The notes: a model not told the origin generated them from the letters alone. A DNA stretch of 64,000 nucleotides from Metallyticus violacea (GCA_030762175.1 CM060834.1:68801501-68865500); one strand, 5' to 3'; positions 35,382-48,320 are shown, counted from the first letter of the stretch. Numbers and translations are program-made.

Positions 35382-36707
35382 CGAGGGTTGGAACTTAAAT
35401 AGTAGCAACTATTTATTTACAACAGATACAAGAGTTATATGTTAGCAACCTTTACTGTCCTTCAATGTAGTCACCAGCATTGTGTATAACCCATTTCCAG
35501 TGATGTGGAAGTCGTAGTATACCTTTAGCAGAGCCTGTTCTCTTGATGGCGCAGATGGAGCGGTCTACTGCCTGTCGAATCTCTGGAACGCTTCTGAAGA
35601 GAATGCCACGAAGTGGTTCCTTCATCTTCGGAATCAAATCAAAGTCGCAAGGACTTACGTCCGGGGAGTATGGTGGATAGTACAGAACTTCCCAGCCCCA
35701 TCAACCGAACAAATCAGCTACAGCTTGCGCTGTATGCGCTCGAGCAATGTCGTGCAAAATGATGGGTGGATTCTGCAGAAAGTGTTGCCGCTTCTTTCTC
35801 ATAGCTGATCGCAGGTGGTGCTTCAAAAACGTACGGTAATACTCAGCATTGACGGTCTGCCGTGGAGGAATGTAATGCGTTAGGATAACATCATCATAGT
35901 CATACACGAGAATCACCATAACTTTCACCGTATTGGGGCTCTGACGAACTTTCGACTTTCGTGGTGACTCATACTGACGCTATTCGTTCGATTGGCGTTT
36001 CCGTTTTGGCTCATACGATTTGGACCATGTCTCATCCAGGGTTATGATACCGCGTAAGAAAGCCTCTCCTTCGCGCTCATAGCGCTTCAAGTGCGTCTTA
36101 GTAGCGTCGTAACGCAACCATTTCTCCATTTCCGTCAAATCATGCGGAACCCATCGTGATGCAATTTTTCGCATGCCCAGGCGTTCCTTCAGGATGTGAA
36201 GCACAGTCGTATGCGCTAATCCGGTTTCTTGGGCGAGCTCAAGAATCGTCTGGCGTCGATCACTGTCCAGTAACGCGCATGCACTTCTTCTTCACTGACG
36301 CTCGTAGGACGACCTGCCCGATGAATGTCTGTCACAGTTAGCCGACCATCTTTGAAGGCTTTTACCCAACGTGCCACTGTTCTGTACGGAAAAATTGCAG
36401 ATTCCCCGCAAGCCACTTGAAGACCTTTATGACACTGTCGTGCTGTACGACCTCTGGCACATTCAATCTTGATCCAACTCCGATGTTCCTGTTTCGAAAA
36501 CATAGTGATAATAGTACGTTAGACCGCTAGCTCACAAGTGACTGTGTTTCTCTCGATGGTGCGCACGCAGGTGATGTGGGAAGGGAGAGTCCTTTTGCTC
36601 TGAGAAAAGATACGTATGTAAACAACGTATGCGATCAGCAACAATATTAGATTCCGTTGCATAGTGTCTCCACAGCAGTGTTGCCATTATTTAAGTTCCA
36701 ACTCTCG
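35382..36707 (-). pseudogene. Mariner element, near-complete, with TIRs and TA duplications
   Basis: A 1326-bp element flanked by TA on both sides. Its inverted repeats of about 28 bp start CGAGGGTTGGAACTTAAATA on the left and CGAGAGTTGGAACTTAAATA on the right (minus strand). The minus-strand transposase begins MFSKQEHRSWIKIECARGRT near 36503. Order: paired helix-turn-helix, GRPTSVSEEEVHA, then a frameshift near 36270-36290, then LGMRKIASRWVPHDLTEM. Next come the first Asp (ITLDETW), second Asp (VYDYDDVIL) and third Asp (ILHDIARAHTA, where the family has HDNA). Two further stops occur, one after QSNE and one after DLFG. GC content is visibly higher than the surroundings and decay is slight. 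This is a relatively young insertion. Confidence 0.93.
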
Positions 36708-36948
36708 TATTTTGGCCAAAAATTTTGTTCCACAAGAAAATTGTTACACTCAAAATTTTTGAAGAGTTACAACATAATAATTTGACATGGGTTAAAATAA
36801 AATTTTGTTATTTTGCATTTATTATAATGTCAGTTTACTGTTTGGCAAGAGATGGCCTAATTTTATATTAAACACCTTTCTGTAAACAAAACTATGATAT
36901 TAACATTGGTGTAAGTGCACTGCAGTTTTCTCCATTAACCCACTGCCT

Positions 36949-39240
36949 GAAGGCCATTTAAACCCTGGACTGGATACCCAATAAACAGATCTAGGTATTT
37001 AAATGGCTCACAATTTAACAAACACTTATATTTAGCTAATTTTTTTTATTATATTATAATGAAACAAAAGCTGAATTAAAGTATATTAAATGCAGCATGA
37101 GCCAACTAAAGTATTAGTGTATTTATTTAACAAAATGAAGGAGGAAAAAATTGCAATTTTGGAGTGTATTTTATGTCTTTCATTCTGATTTGCGAAGCTA
37201 AAAGAGCTCTCTATTTTCTCTCTCAAACACTACTATCATTCGACACTTGTGTTTGGCATTGCAAGCTCTAGCTCTCTGTTCTTGGCTGACCCAGCACACA
37301 GCAGGTAGTAAATGTTGTAAGGGGAGAAATGTTTGACATAGTGCAAACCAGCTGCACAGACACATTCTTATCGTTTGTCCTGTACCAAGAGAGTAGGTTT
37401 TTACATGTGTGTGGCTTTAGACAAGGTTGAATCTAAATATGATTGCATTTGCATGACACAATAAGCAAATAAGCTTAGCTGGTTGTGCTCAGGTCAGCTA
37501 TACAATTTTCAGCTGCTGAAATAGATAAATAAGCAAATGGATACTGGAATCTATTCTTGGTACCATATGTTTGAGTTTGTTTATTGAGAATATTTTTGTT
37601 TCAGCTAAATACTAATTCATTTGGCAAGAAATTACAAAGTTACAAACTTATCATTCCCATTCGAATCATGGCTTCAACTAGTGGTGTGACTTTAGCTCAT
37701 TTAGGAAATGTACCTGCAGGCATTTTTTTGCAAAGACAGGGCTATGGAGTTTTGAAAACCATTGCAGCAAAAAAGACATGTTTTTCGGAGTACAACCTGT
37801 GGTGTAAAACTTCATATGCAGTTCACAAATGACAGCCAACCATTGATTTTATTAACAAGTTTTTTGCTGCAGATTTAATAGCTCTCATAGTTACTGAACA
37901 AATGTATATGAACATAAAGTGCACGAAGATTTGACCTCAAAAGGCAAATTAGGACCTAAAAAATTGGATACAGAAGTGGTCAGATGTAACACAGAATGAA
38001 ATTTAGTCTACTTGGTATAATTATTCTCATGGGTGTTATTTGAAAACCTACATTAGACATGTACTGGTCTACAGATGACATGCTAGCAACTCCATTTTTT
38101 GAAAGATGCATGTCAAACAACAGGCTTATGTCTATATTGCAGTTACTTCATTTCACCAGCACAGAAAACATAAGTAATAAATTACACAAAATTATTACAT
38201 TTCAAAAAATTCGAAGAAAATTATATTTCTGGTGAAAAGGTCGCTGTTGATAAAAGCTTGATACTCTGAAAGGGCTGCTTGGGTTGGAAGCAATATATCA
38301 AAACAAAAATAAAGCCAGATTTGGCATAAAAATTTTTGATCTTTGTGAAAGTAAATCAGGATGTCTACAATAAATGTATTTAAACTGGCAAAGGAACAGA
38401 CAACACAGGACAAAAAGATGTGGGGTTATCTGGTTCCACAGTCGTGCACCTCATGAAACCTGTGCTTGATCAGGGTAGGACTCTATATCTAGACAAATGG
38501 TAGAGCTCCCTAATTTATTTATTATTTTATATAAAAGAATGACAAATGCCATTGGAACAGTATGTTCAAATCATATTGGATTGCCAAAGTATGCGAGTGC
38601 ACAGGCCCTAAACAGAGGGTAAAGGGAGGTGCATCAGCTTGCACCTTTGATTTACATTGGCGTGATAGAAGGGTAGTTAGGCTTAATTTAATCATAGTTC
38701 CAAAATTTTTATGTATGATACAGGAAAGCTAGATGCCAAAACCAAAATGACAATTTTCAAGCCTGATATTATATATGAATACAATATGCATATGGGTGGT
38801 GTTGACTTAATGGATCAGGTATTGCAGGCACATCCTCTTTACAAAAAACTGTAAAATGGTACAAAAAACTATTTTTACACGTGTTGGCTATCACCATATA
38901 TAATTGCTTGGTAATTTGGAGAGTCCTAAAACCACAGAAAACAATGACATATCTGGATATTTTCTCATCAATTGCTTGCAGCCTAACAAATTCAGAGTGC
39001 TGTACACACAGGGGGTAGAAATTCTAAAACCCCTGCCAACCTCAGATTGAAGAAAAAATATTTCCCCTAAAGGATACTGTCTATGGGGAAAAGTTGCATC
39101 TTTTTTAGAAATGTGTTGTATTGCCACAAAAGAGGCACATGCAAGGAAACTAACATGATTTGTGGTGACTGCAGAGATGTGCCCTTATGTCACTACCCAT
39201 GCTTTGAGACGCATCATTCAAAACACAATATTTAATGGTA
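36949..39240 (+). pseudogene. piggyBac-like transposase relic
   Basis: A TTAA at 36945-36948 is followed by CCCACTGCCTGAAGG, which looks like a piggyBac terminal repeat at the correct target. The plus strand then reads piggyBac blocks: TDDMLATPFFERCMSNNRLM, then LQLLHFTST (38080-38160), then GEKVAVDKSLI (38232) with its Asp, GWKQYIKTKIKPDLA, and MGGVDLMDQVLQAHP (38795-38835), which is the highly conserved GGVDxxDQ block. An eroded Cys-His-rich tail (ATKEAHARKLT) follows to about 39230. There are many stops and frame changes. The right terminal repeat is not clear. Confidence 0.8.
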
Positions 39241-39972
39241 AGGTTGAACCATTTTATAGAATTTATTTAAATTTATTTTTTTAAAGAAATGTTAAAACAA
39301 TTACGAGTTGAAAATCATTCAATTTGCAGTGCTTGCTAGATGTGTATACATGCCCATATCGCTACGGCCCATTTTACTCTAGATGGTTACACATATCCAT
39401 ATCAGGGAAAAGTTTAATGTTAATATAAGAACTGGTTTATTAAAGTTGTAGTGGCTAAAATGTTTCTCACTAGAGAGCATATGCAGCAACTCAAACACCG
39501 TTTTACTAGTAATTTCTTGAAGTGATATTACATTTAAAATAAATATACATAATGAACTGTTTCTCAGAAAAATCTTGATGTACAGATCTGAGCTTTCAAT
39601 ACTTCTTTTCATCTACTAGCATATTTTGAGAAGAATCCACTGATAGAAGGCATGCTGTGCAGTCAGTACATCATAAATGTAACCTAAAGCTCTCAAAATT
39701 AATTATTCTTAGGGTACCATTTTCTTACCATATATTTGACATTTTTTAAAACTGAACAGCAAATTCTGTAACAACCTATTGGATGGAAAGTAATTTACAT
39801 TATCTTAAAATTACATTTAGATTTTTTGATGTTGTTAATGTTTTTAAACTGTTTAGCATTGTACATTTTGGATAAAATTTCACACTGTTTTTATGTCTAT
39901 AATATAAACCATATGTCAATAAACTAGCACCCTTCCCCCCCAACAAGTTTAAAATGGAGAAAAGCAACTCAC
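39241..39972. other. Spacer and intronic sequence downstream of the gene 2 exon
   Basis: No feature recognised other than the donor site of gene 2 at 39971-39972. Confidence 0.4.
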
Positions 39973-40116
39973 CTGAGCAGACTGATTAGCCATACTCCGT
40001 ATTAATGGGATAAGTTCCTCTAGAAACCTATCTGGCCATAGTATTCTTGTAACTAGACCAAAATGAAGAGCCTCACTAGCCGTCAGCTTACGACATCCAA
40101 ATAAAAGTTCACTTGT
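39973..40116 (-). CDS. Gene 2 exon (third seen): crotonase domain, CDYL-like
   Basis: A 48-codon exon on the minus strand, phase 0 at both ends, bounded by TTTCCAG and GTGAGT. It reads TSELLFGCRKLTASEA, then LHFGLVTRILWPDRF, then LEELIPLIRSMANQSAQ. This corresponds to the region after the CoA-binding pocket of CDYL, which reads NEMLLSGRKLTAQEA then GLVSQVFWP in vertebrates. It follows the 51372-51582 exon directly in frame. Family members have about 50 more residues after this point; the matching exon was not found downstream. The exon is far too short for the open-frame cut-off and was found only by reading the sequence. Confidence 0.85.
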
Positions 40117-42439
40117 CTGGAAACAAAAATCAAAATCTTATTTATTAATTAATAAACAATTTCCATCTCCATTCAAAGAATGAATGTTGCTTAGCAAATC
40201 AGTGTGAATGTTTAATTTACAAGAATCCTCCAGTAAGTTTCATTACATTATTATAAGAAAATATAAATAAACTTTTTTAACCATGAAAAAATTTATAGGG
40301 CTTTATTTATAAAAACTGTTTGCTCAAGTAGTATTTTACCTCTTGCTATAGGATTACTGCAGTTAATAGCTCTATTCTGCTTTATCCTATTTCCAGCCAG
40401 TCTCAAGATTTTTTTGGAACTTTCCTGATCAACTGACTCCTTCCAGAATTGCAATTCACAACAATGTGAACAAATATAAATATACTAGTTCAGTATAAAA
40501 TAAAAAACATAAGTTTTAACACGGAAAAAAATATACAAAATTGGCATAAATCTGCAATACTTGCCTGAAATTAACGCAACAAATGTAAAGAAAAATATTA
40601 GCAATGAAATCAAAAACTTTGCAGTTTCTGAAGTTAATTTTGTAAATCACAATAAGTTTTCACAAGACAATGCCTGCTTAGCCGAGGAAGCTTGATGATT
40701 ACAGCATCTGCTTTATCATAACAATGTATTTGAAGGGAGTTGAAATACAGGGGCTGCTAGCTGGAGTAGCTATGACATAAAACACTATTTCATTCATAAC
40801 TTAAGTCCAGTATTTACACTTCACTAAAACACATAGCTCCTTTTTGCAATAAATTTTGGTTTAATAGCACTATTTTTCAAAATTTTGTCTGTGTCTGTTT
40901 GCATAGCCCTATGTTCACTGCACATTTAATGTATTAACAATTTTAAATTGCTGGCAACTCCAGTACTTCTTACATTGACTGTTAACAAGAAAAATCACTT
41001 TGAGAAACATAAAAGTATGATGGATGGCAAACATTTTTTAAATTGCAAATACAGTATATCAGTTACTACAAATGGCCTTCTGCTGTGCTGTTCATTATGC
41101 ACATTTTCAGTCTTCCATGAACCACACATGTAATTTGAATATTCCTACAGAATTCTCCTTAAACAGAGATTAACTCCTGATGGTAATTTTAATATTAATT
41201 CAATTTGGAATGAAATACAGTGAAACATGTCCTGAGTAATTCTCATATAAGTGAAATCACAAAGAGTGTTTTAAACATTTTGACTCAGAAGAGATCATGA
41301 TGGTAAATTTGCTCTAGTTTTTATTTTGCCGTGAAAAAATATATGTCTGCACATAATGCACAACTGTGTATGTTTAAGGGTGCCTGAACATCAAACGCCT
41401 GCAACACACCCATAAATTTAAAAGCAGAAGTTTTATCACAGAGCAAGTATTACCAGATGAGTCAGCTGCCCCTTTCTTTTTTGGAAGATAGGCTGCCCTC
41501 CAAGCAGTAATTGCACTTTATGCCCATTTTCTTTGCTTACAAGCTATTAATTGATGGTTTTAGATAGATGAAAGTCAACATTCAGGGGAAAAAGTAGTTT
41601 AAGGGACACAAGGTATTCTGCACTAAAACTCAAAAACATATGGCTGGTTCCAGTCAATTTTACAAACTTTTGCATTACAGTATACATAGTCATGCAACTG
41701 AGTCAACATCTGTGATAAAATGGACCTCTCATATGGGACCAGTGTCAAAATCAGTTAAAAATAAAATGGCAGAATTTTGTAAATAGAGATAGGATTGGCT
41801 ATGACAAATTAGAGGCATGCCTCTAATTGAAACTGCACAGTCAAGGCACACAGATTATTAAATAAAGGTTTATTTAATTGTTGGCATAAACTATGACATT
41901 TACATCTCAAATAACATATATATTAACTAATATCATTTAAATAATTATGTTAAAGCATTCAACAATGGATTAAAACTGTCTTAAAAGGCTATATCATACA
42001 AGTAAAGCAGGTGGCACCAGCATCTGACATGCAAGATCTAAAGTTGAACCGATAATGAGCTATCAATGAAGCTTCCAAGTGGGTGAATGGATGACCGCTT
42101 TGTTGTACATTATCACCAATAACATGGGTTTGCGTTGTTGCCATTGTTCATGTTTGTTTTTCCTTATATTAAGGCTTTGAAATCAATCTTGTAACAATGT
42201 ATTTAAAGGAACTACCTGAGTTTTAATGGAATTATAATAGTTCTTGGTTGTATAAATTTTGTAATTAAAAATAATAGATACACATACTGTAATTTTACAT
42301 TCTGATTACTTATAGGCATGTTAAAAATGATGCTTTTCTATCCCATTTGACTGGTATTACACCACCAAGTGATATTTTGAATGTAGGCTGCCTTCACTCC
42401 TCAGGCATATGCTGTCATAATACAGAGTTTGTCCAGTTC
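40117..42439 (-). other. Gene 2 intron (part)
   Basis: No coding block or repeat recognised in this part. Confidence 0.45.
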
Positions 42440-43790
42440 TGCACTATGTATTAGGCAGATGAGTACATGGATAAGCTCCTTTACTATGGAGATATGAGAG
42501 TAAATACACAACAAACTCAGTATCTATACCAGGAGATACATCCAAATAGACGACAACCAACAGCAAAAACTTTCAAGAATATTGACGTCTGCATACAACA
42601 GCATCACTTGCAAGGATGCCTCCTGTTAAAGATGTGCCAACAACATTCGGTATTAATGCAGAAGCTGTTTTGGATGCCATCCTGAATAATCTTCATTCTA
42701 ATACATGGGTTTGCACAAGAGGTCAACATTAACCATCTTCTGTGGTGCAAACACTGCATTCTAAAATGTTTCACCCTTATCATTTGCATTCATACCAAGA
42801 ATTTCGTCGGTCCTGGTGGTGTAGTGGTTACCATACTTGCCTCCTAAACCCAAGATCGCGGGTTCGAACCCGGCCAGGACCGATGGATTTTTTCGGGGCG
42901 TAAAAATCGTAAGCATGGCTTCCTTCGGAAGGGAAGTAAAGCCGTGGGTCCCGTGTCGTACATTTGCGGCACGAAAAAGAACCTCAAGCCTGAAAGAGAG
43001 GCCTCTGAGCAAAATTTGTCGGCCGTTTCACGCCCTGAGTTGAATGGGACGCTGAAGACGTGAGCTGTTAAAGAGCGTCCATAAATAAATCATTTAAAAA
43101 AAAAAAAAAAAACCATGAATTTCACGGCAGAGATTTCAAAACTCAAAACTTATGTGAATGGGTGCTGCTAGGTCAAGTGGCAAATGATATGGGGTTCCTA
43201 TCCAGAATCCTGTATTCTGATGAATCGAGATTCCATAACAATGGGACTATAAATCGCCATAATATGCATTATTTGAATTTTGATAATCCCCACTGGGTGA
43301 GGAAGACAGCATTCTAAGTGCAGTGGAGAATAATGTTTGGTGTGGAATCTTGGATGACTACCTTATTGGATCATTTTTCTTTGAGGGGCATCTTAACAGG
43401 AACATGCTACCTGCAACTTCTCTGCAATGAGCTCTGACTGCTACCACAGAATGTACTACTGAAGGAGCGAATAGCAATGTGGTTTCAACACAATAGTGCT
43501 CCACCACACAGGTCAATGACCGTCTACAGTCATCTAAATGCGCCACATCCTGGTCATTGGATAGGAAGACAAGGACTAGTCTCCTGGCTAGCCAGATCAC
43601 CTGATCTAATGCCTCTTGATTTCTTCCTCTGGGGATATTTAAAGCAACTAGTTTGTGCATTGAGGTCAGGAAATCCAGATAGTCTTTGCCAACATATTAC
43701 AGTGGCCTGTAGATCCATTACACCAAATCAGAATTTCTATGCAACAATGTGCTCCGGTGTGCATTAACCAAGAAGATCAATCATTTGAGC
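42440..43790 (+). pseudogene. IS630/mariner-type transposase relic split by a SINE
   Basis: Before the SINE, the N-terminal half reads LLYYGDMRVNTQQ, then YLYQEIHPNRRQPTAKTF. This matches the arthropod protein family with ARxYQxRFPxRRxPSxxTF. After the SINE, the catalytic half reads ILYSDESRFHNNG (first Asp), VESWMTTLLDHFSL (the second-Asp region), MWFQHNSAPPHR (third Asp replaced by Asn; the family has FQQDGAPPH), and WLARSPDLMPLDFFLWGYLK, a very conserved end block. Two stops and the lost third Asp make it inactive. It may be related to the smaller element at 16007-16874. Confidence 0.85.
42806..43111 (+). mobile_element. SINE family 1 (tRNA-derived), best copy, inserted in a transposase relic
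   Basis: Cleanest family-1 copy. The head is a near-complete tRNA-like sequence with A box TGGTGTAGTGGTTACC and B box GGGTTCGAACCC, closing with CGGCCAGGACC, which pairs with GGTCCTGG at the start. The tail is GAGCGTCCATAAATAAATCA plus poly(A). Target duplication: ACCAAGAATTTC (42794-42805) and ACCATGAATTTC (43112-43123). The insertion date is after the host transposon. An open frame over this region is not a gene. Confidence 0.95.
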
Positions 43791-44699
43791 ACATACTTTG
43801 TTAGAAAAGTCATGTCCAGGCAGTGCTATTCACCAGCAATTTCAATCGAGTAGAGCTCTGTTAAAACTCCTTTCAAGGCCATAATAACATACATGAGATA
43901 ACATTAATAGCAACATACGTTTATTTGCACTGCATCAAAGAACCAAAAATGCTACTATTACAACTTAAATGCTAAAATGTGATATGTAATTTCCTTATTG
44001 TCTTGGATCAAATGTGTATAATCCTTATTCCACCTTCATCAAATGCACCCATGTCACGTTTAAGCACTTACCTACCTGTAGTTTACCAGCAATAAAGAAA
44101 AATTAAACAATAATAAAGTATTAAATACAAATGAAAAATAGCATTGCAAATTAAAAATATATCAATAATGTTAAACATAATATTAATCCAAGATTATTTA
44201 TGAATATTACAACACACTAAAAAGGAGTGTTTGCAGTAACATAAACCACCTTTACTGTAAACAGATTTTCTAGCAACCACACACTTGTTCCAACCGAGCT
44301 ATTTAGGAGCATGAGAGTTTGGCAGTCAGGTTAACATAATATAAATATTTGCTTGTTATACAGTATACATTTTCAGTTGTGCAAAAGCTTTGTTGGCATG
44401 GGAAGTTTATTTAAGAATGCATTAAAAGACAATGCTGTAACATCTATCTATAATTAGTAATTTTGCTAGTGCAACCAAAGATATCCATGTTACAGAATTT
44501 CCGTAGATACCATAGGGACTGATGTTTCTATGTTAGAGTATAAATTGCAGATGGCATAAAACATCAAAAATAGGGGCAGGTGACTCACTTGGTATAATTA
44601 GATATAATAAAATGCAAAGAAATGAAAAAAATAATATGTGAAAAAAATTTAAACATGGTCTCTGTAAGGGCTTACATGCACAAATTCCAGGACCAATTA
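43791..44699 (-). other. Gene 2 intron (part)
   Basis: No feature recognised. Confidence 0.4.
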
Positions 44700-45425
44700 G
44701 TATCACAGGTTAATAAAAAGTAATTCATGTAAGGTACTAGGCAACGTTACCTGCATGTACGGAGACACAATGTAGCAACACATGTATCGCAATGAGTGGG
44801 TTTCGGCAATGATCACAGAGGAGCTATGTCACCTTGAAGAAGGTGAACATGGTTAAAAAAAAGCAATGGCTAATCCATAATCGAGCTATAATTACTTCTT
44901 CATGCCTACTATTACAGGATGAAGTGTCCCAGACTAAATAAAGATCTTTTATTTCATGGAGCCTTGCTCAAAAGGAATGCCAAGGTGGTAGCAGTCTTGA
45001 AGAATCACTTCCATAAGAGTTTTTATATCTGACAGCACAGACTCAACAATAGTCTCTCGTATGAATTTAGCTGCCTTATTAGCCTGCTCATTGTCTTGGA
45101 TGTCACTATAACATGGTACCCAGGCAAATAAAATTGTAATATTCTAAAGATAACATATACGTAAATGACCTTGGATTAATTGTGCTATGAGATGAGCACT
45201 ACACTATCCTGGAGAATTTGAATGGCACCTAAGGAATCAGTGTCGATAAAATAATTGGCAAAAAGAATATGTTTAAAAAATTGATAAATGGCAAATAATT
45301 CAGCTGTAAATATAGACACAAAGGGATGGAATTTATGCGTAAAGCAGTTATTAAATATAACATCACAATTACTCATCAGCAGTCTTGGAGCCATCAGTAT
45401 ATTTATTTAAATTTATTGCAGTTCA
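44700..45425 (-). mobile_element. LINE relic with RNase H and zinc knuckle (I-group-like)
   Basis: The minus strand starts KYTDGSKTADE (RNase H first Asp block), then VSIFTAELFAIYQF (Glu block), then FIDTDSLGAIQILQDS (second Asp block). A worn segment follows, corresponding to the PSHVGIKGNE region. A C-terminal zinc knuckle is read as CDHCRNPLIAIHVLLHC near 44820-44740. Only RNase H and the tail remain. It differs from the RNase H at 52.6-55.1 kb and 58.9 kb. Confidence 0.65.
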
Positions 45426-45429
45426 GTAT

Positions 45430-46075
45430 GGTGATTTATGACTGAATCATGTCAGTATGAAATTACAGCTAAGAATAATTATATACAGTAAAAATAGACC
45501 CTAATAAAAGTTTGTCAGTAAAATACATACAATAATTAATAAGATATATATTATATTACAGTTCCAGGATAAAGAATACAATATAGATTGCAATAAATCA
45601 GAGATGAAAATAAATAAGAACAGTACTATATGTATAGTAAGGATAACCTCTAGATTACAATGAATATTCGTTTATAAGATATATGCAATCAAATTAAGAT
45701 CTAATTACAATTAATATTCGTCAATGCTATAGTAGGCTTTATATATTAAACAATGTTCCAAAACTTTCTTGAATTTAACAAGGCTGTTACAGATTTGATT
45801 GCTTTAGGAACAGCATTGTAGAATTTTATTGCTATAAAGTTAGTAATCTTTCATAAAGGCAGAGTCTATGTCTTGGGATGGAGAAGTCAATATTATTCCT
45901 TGTGTTGTTTAAGATTATATTTCTGTGATTATCTAGAAATTATAAAAGGGCATAGAATATATTTCTGGAGAAATGTCATTCATATACGAGTCTGTAGTCC
46001 TATCAACATCATTTCAGAGTGGTGCATTGATGTACAATACCATACTGAGGTGTTAGCTTTTTTTATAAATAATTA
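45430..46075 (-). mobile_element. LINE 3'-terminal fragment (CR1/L2-like)
   Basis: The minus strand reads FYNAVPKAIKSVT then NSRKFWNIVYNIKP in mixed frames. This corresponds to the FYN-x-L-P-x-x-I-K...FKK-x-L-K-x-x-L end of CR1/L2-type RTs, similar to 62.1-62.4 kb. The rest is AT-rich 3' UTR. It abuts the RNase H relic and was probably inserted beside it. Confidence 0.45.
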
Positions 46076-46269
46076 ATCAAAATCAAATTCCTGGTGGAAG
46101 CAAAGCAGCAAGTTAATCTTTAATTAGATGTCCAGGATGGTGTGGAAGAATATCATTATATGTAGTGACCTTGTGTGACTACAGCCTAACAGCATATCCA
46201 CAGAGCACAGTGTCATTCTAATTTGAATTTGAATTTATTTCCAATAAACACAAACGACTATACAATAAA

Positions 46270-46960
46270 ATTGACATATTTCCACTATTTCATAATAATC
46301 AAATTCAATTATTAATTTATTAATTTTGAACCCTAGTCCTTGGTTCTTCATTAGCAGCCTTACTGGAATATCTAATAATCAGGCTACCATGCTAACCAAC
46401 AATTACATATATCCCAAATACACAACTGAATACAATCAGCTAATTTTACATCACCCATATTTTGCCTAAATTAATATTCACCAAAATACTTTTTTGCTAA
46501 AGTTGCTTGTTAACATTCTGGTTCCAATACACACAACTCCAGGTTATTAATGTATTGGTGACTAATTATATACTGTATTCTATCAATTTTTGTTTTTCTG
46601 ATTTATTGTACTTCTAAGGTTACATTTCCTTCTAGCTTTCTCTTCATCATTCTTATCCACTTCTCTCCAACTTCGCCCAAATAGTTCCCGATCGTTTTTA
46701 CATTCTTCTTTCCTTTTACAGTTAAAATCTTTCTAATTAACATTTCCTCATCCAGATTTTCCCACATTTTTTTGCCAAATCTTTTCTCTCCATAACTTTG
46801 TTTCCCTACAGTACAATAACAATGAAATGAATTGGTTTCTCCACACATTAAACATTTTCCCATCTCTTTATCATATCCTAATCCTTTTAAATTCATAACT
46901 CCAGTTCTACCCTAAGCAAACCCTTCCTGACCTGCCTTATCAAATTGTTTTATTTCATTT
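46270..46960 (-). mobile_element. LINE 3' fragment (LINE A family), inverted partner of 49450-50345
   Basis: The minus strand reads NLKGLGYDKEMGKCLMCGET, then EEMLIRKILTVKGKKNVKTI and WIRMMKRKLEGNVT, ending in a 3' UTR with hairpin AGATATTCCAG and the AATGAAGAACCAAGGACTAG block. The 49.5-kb copy on the plus strand has nearly the same residues (SLKGLGYDKGVGKCLMCGET). The two form a large inverted pair with about 2.5 kb between them. Confidence 0.85.
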
Positions 46961-48229
46961 TCCCTATTCACAGAGAGAGATAGTTCACCAGATTCAGCAC
47001 ATTAACTGAGGATAATGCACATCTGAATACATTTTGCAGTCCCATTCCATGATGCCCAGCTAACTATGGACAAAGCAATGCAAGCTACTTCATGAAACTG
47101 CTTGAAGCCTGCCAATATACCCTCATAAAATCCCATATCTCAGCAAATTCATTGTTGTTGAGATAAAACATTAGGGAAACTTAAGGACTGGAATGACCCA
47201 TATACATTATTTGATACATTTTGCACATATTTTTCTGTGCTAATAACAAGAAGTTAATATCACATTTTAGACAGCATCTACCTATGATTATTAGCTTCAT
47301 TGTGAGTGCAGACAGTCTGAAACATGGAGTAAAGATACTGATCTAGTGTTTGTAAGTAACTAATAAGGAACAAGATTAAAGAACTGAGCAAAGCTAGTTA
47401 TAAAGTTATCTTTGCAGTAAATTATGCAAATAACTCAATGGCAGCAGGTCCCTTGTACCAAGAAGATACAAGAAGATACTCATATTGTCTTAACTTCTGT
47501 TACATGGAGCAATGACTTGCAGGTACAAGAAATGTTATTCTTGTCTGTCAGTAAGAAGGCAAACAGTAAACACATCAGGCAAATGGCAGGCTCCAGGCAT
47601 ATGTACATGTTAATGGAAAACATTTTAAACATTTAATTTAACTTTATGTTCTTGCATCTCTTTTGCTTCACATGTTTCCATCCGTAATATAGAATTATTT
47701 GCTTGCTATGTTTTTGTTAAATGTTTTCATAGTAAAATTGCCAAGTTTGTCATTAAGCCATGTTAAAAGCAAGAAATGAAGGAAAGCATAGGATTATATT
47801 TTGATTATTTGTAAAGAGAGAACCCCCTGAAAATATTAGATTTTGTTATGTTGACATGAAAATTTGATGCAATGAATACAGTGTAAACTTGTATTCACAT
47901 ATTTAATACAACGTTGCTCCCTTCTCCCTCCACAAGACAGATACGGCTGAATTCAAATATAATTACCAGTTTTAAACTTTAGATATTGCCTCCCTAAACA
48001 ATGTTTAACTAATGCACAATTTCTTTTGCTTGAAAACTATTTAGCAAGACATTTCTTAAGTTAGAACAGCTGGAAAGAAGTATGGAGTTTCTTTCATTAG
48101 ATTCTCTGCTGACTGCCACCTATGAAAACTCTTCATAAATGAGGACACATGTTAAACATTTATTTATGAAATTGGAAACTTAATCAAAGTTAGAAATAGT
48201 AAAATAAATTGATTATACATATAAAGAAG
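46961..48229 (-). other. Gene 2 intron between the inverted LINE fragments
   Basis: No coding block recognised. Confidence 0.4.
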
Positions 48230-48320
48230 TTGGTATTATGTGATATTAAAATTCACTTACTGATTAATTCGTCAGAACATGTTTCAAGAGATTTTGATCT
48301 CTTCCTCAGCTGGGGACCAA
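48230..48320 (-). mobile_element. Penelope-type terminus with hammerhead-like motif
   Basis: On the minus strand, CTGAGGA (48309-48303) is followed by helix AGAGAT/ATCTCT, then GAAA, then CATG (self-complementary), then TT. The flanks CCAG and CTGA can pair as stem I. ATCAGTAAGTGAATT follows, as at the other copies. No coding part of a Penelope element lies next to it. Confidence 0.5.

Noticed and set aside
42806..42890. tRNA gene with intact A and B boxes
   Set aside because: It is the head of a SINE with poly(A) tail and target-site duplication. The same unit occurs in five other copies.
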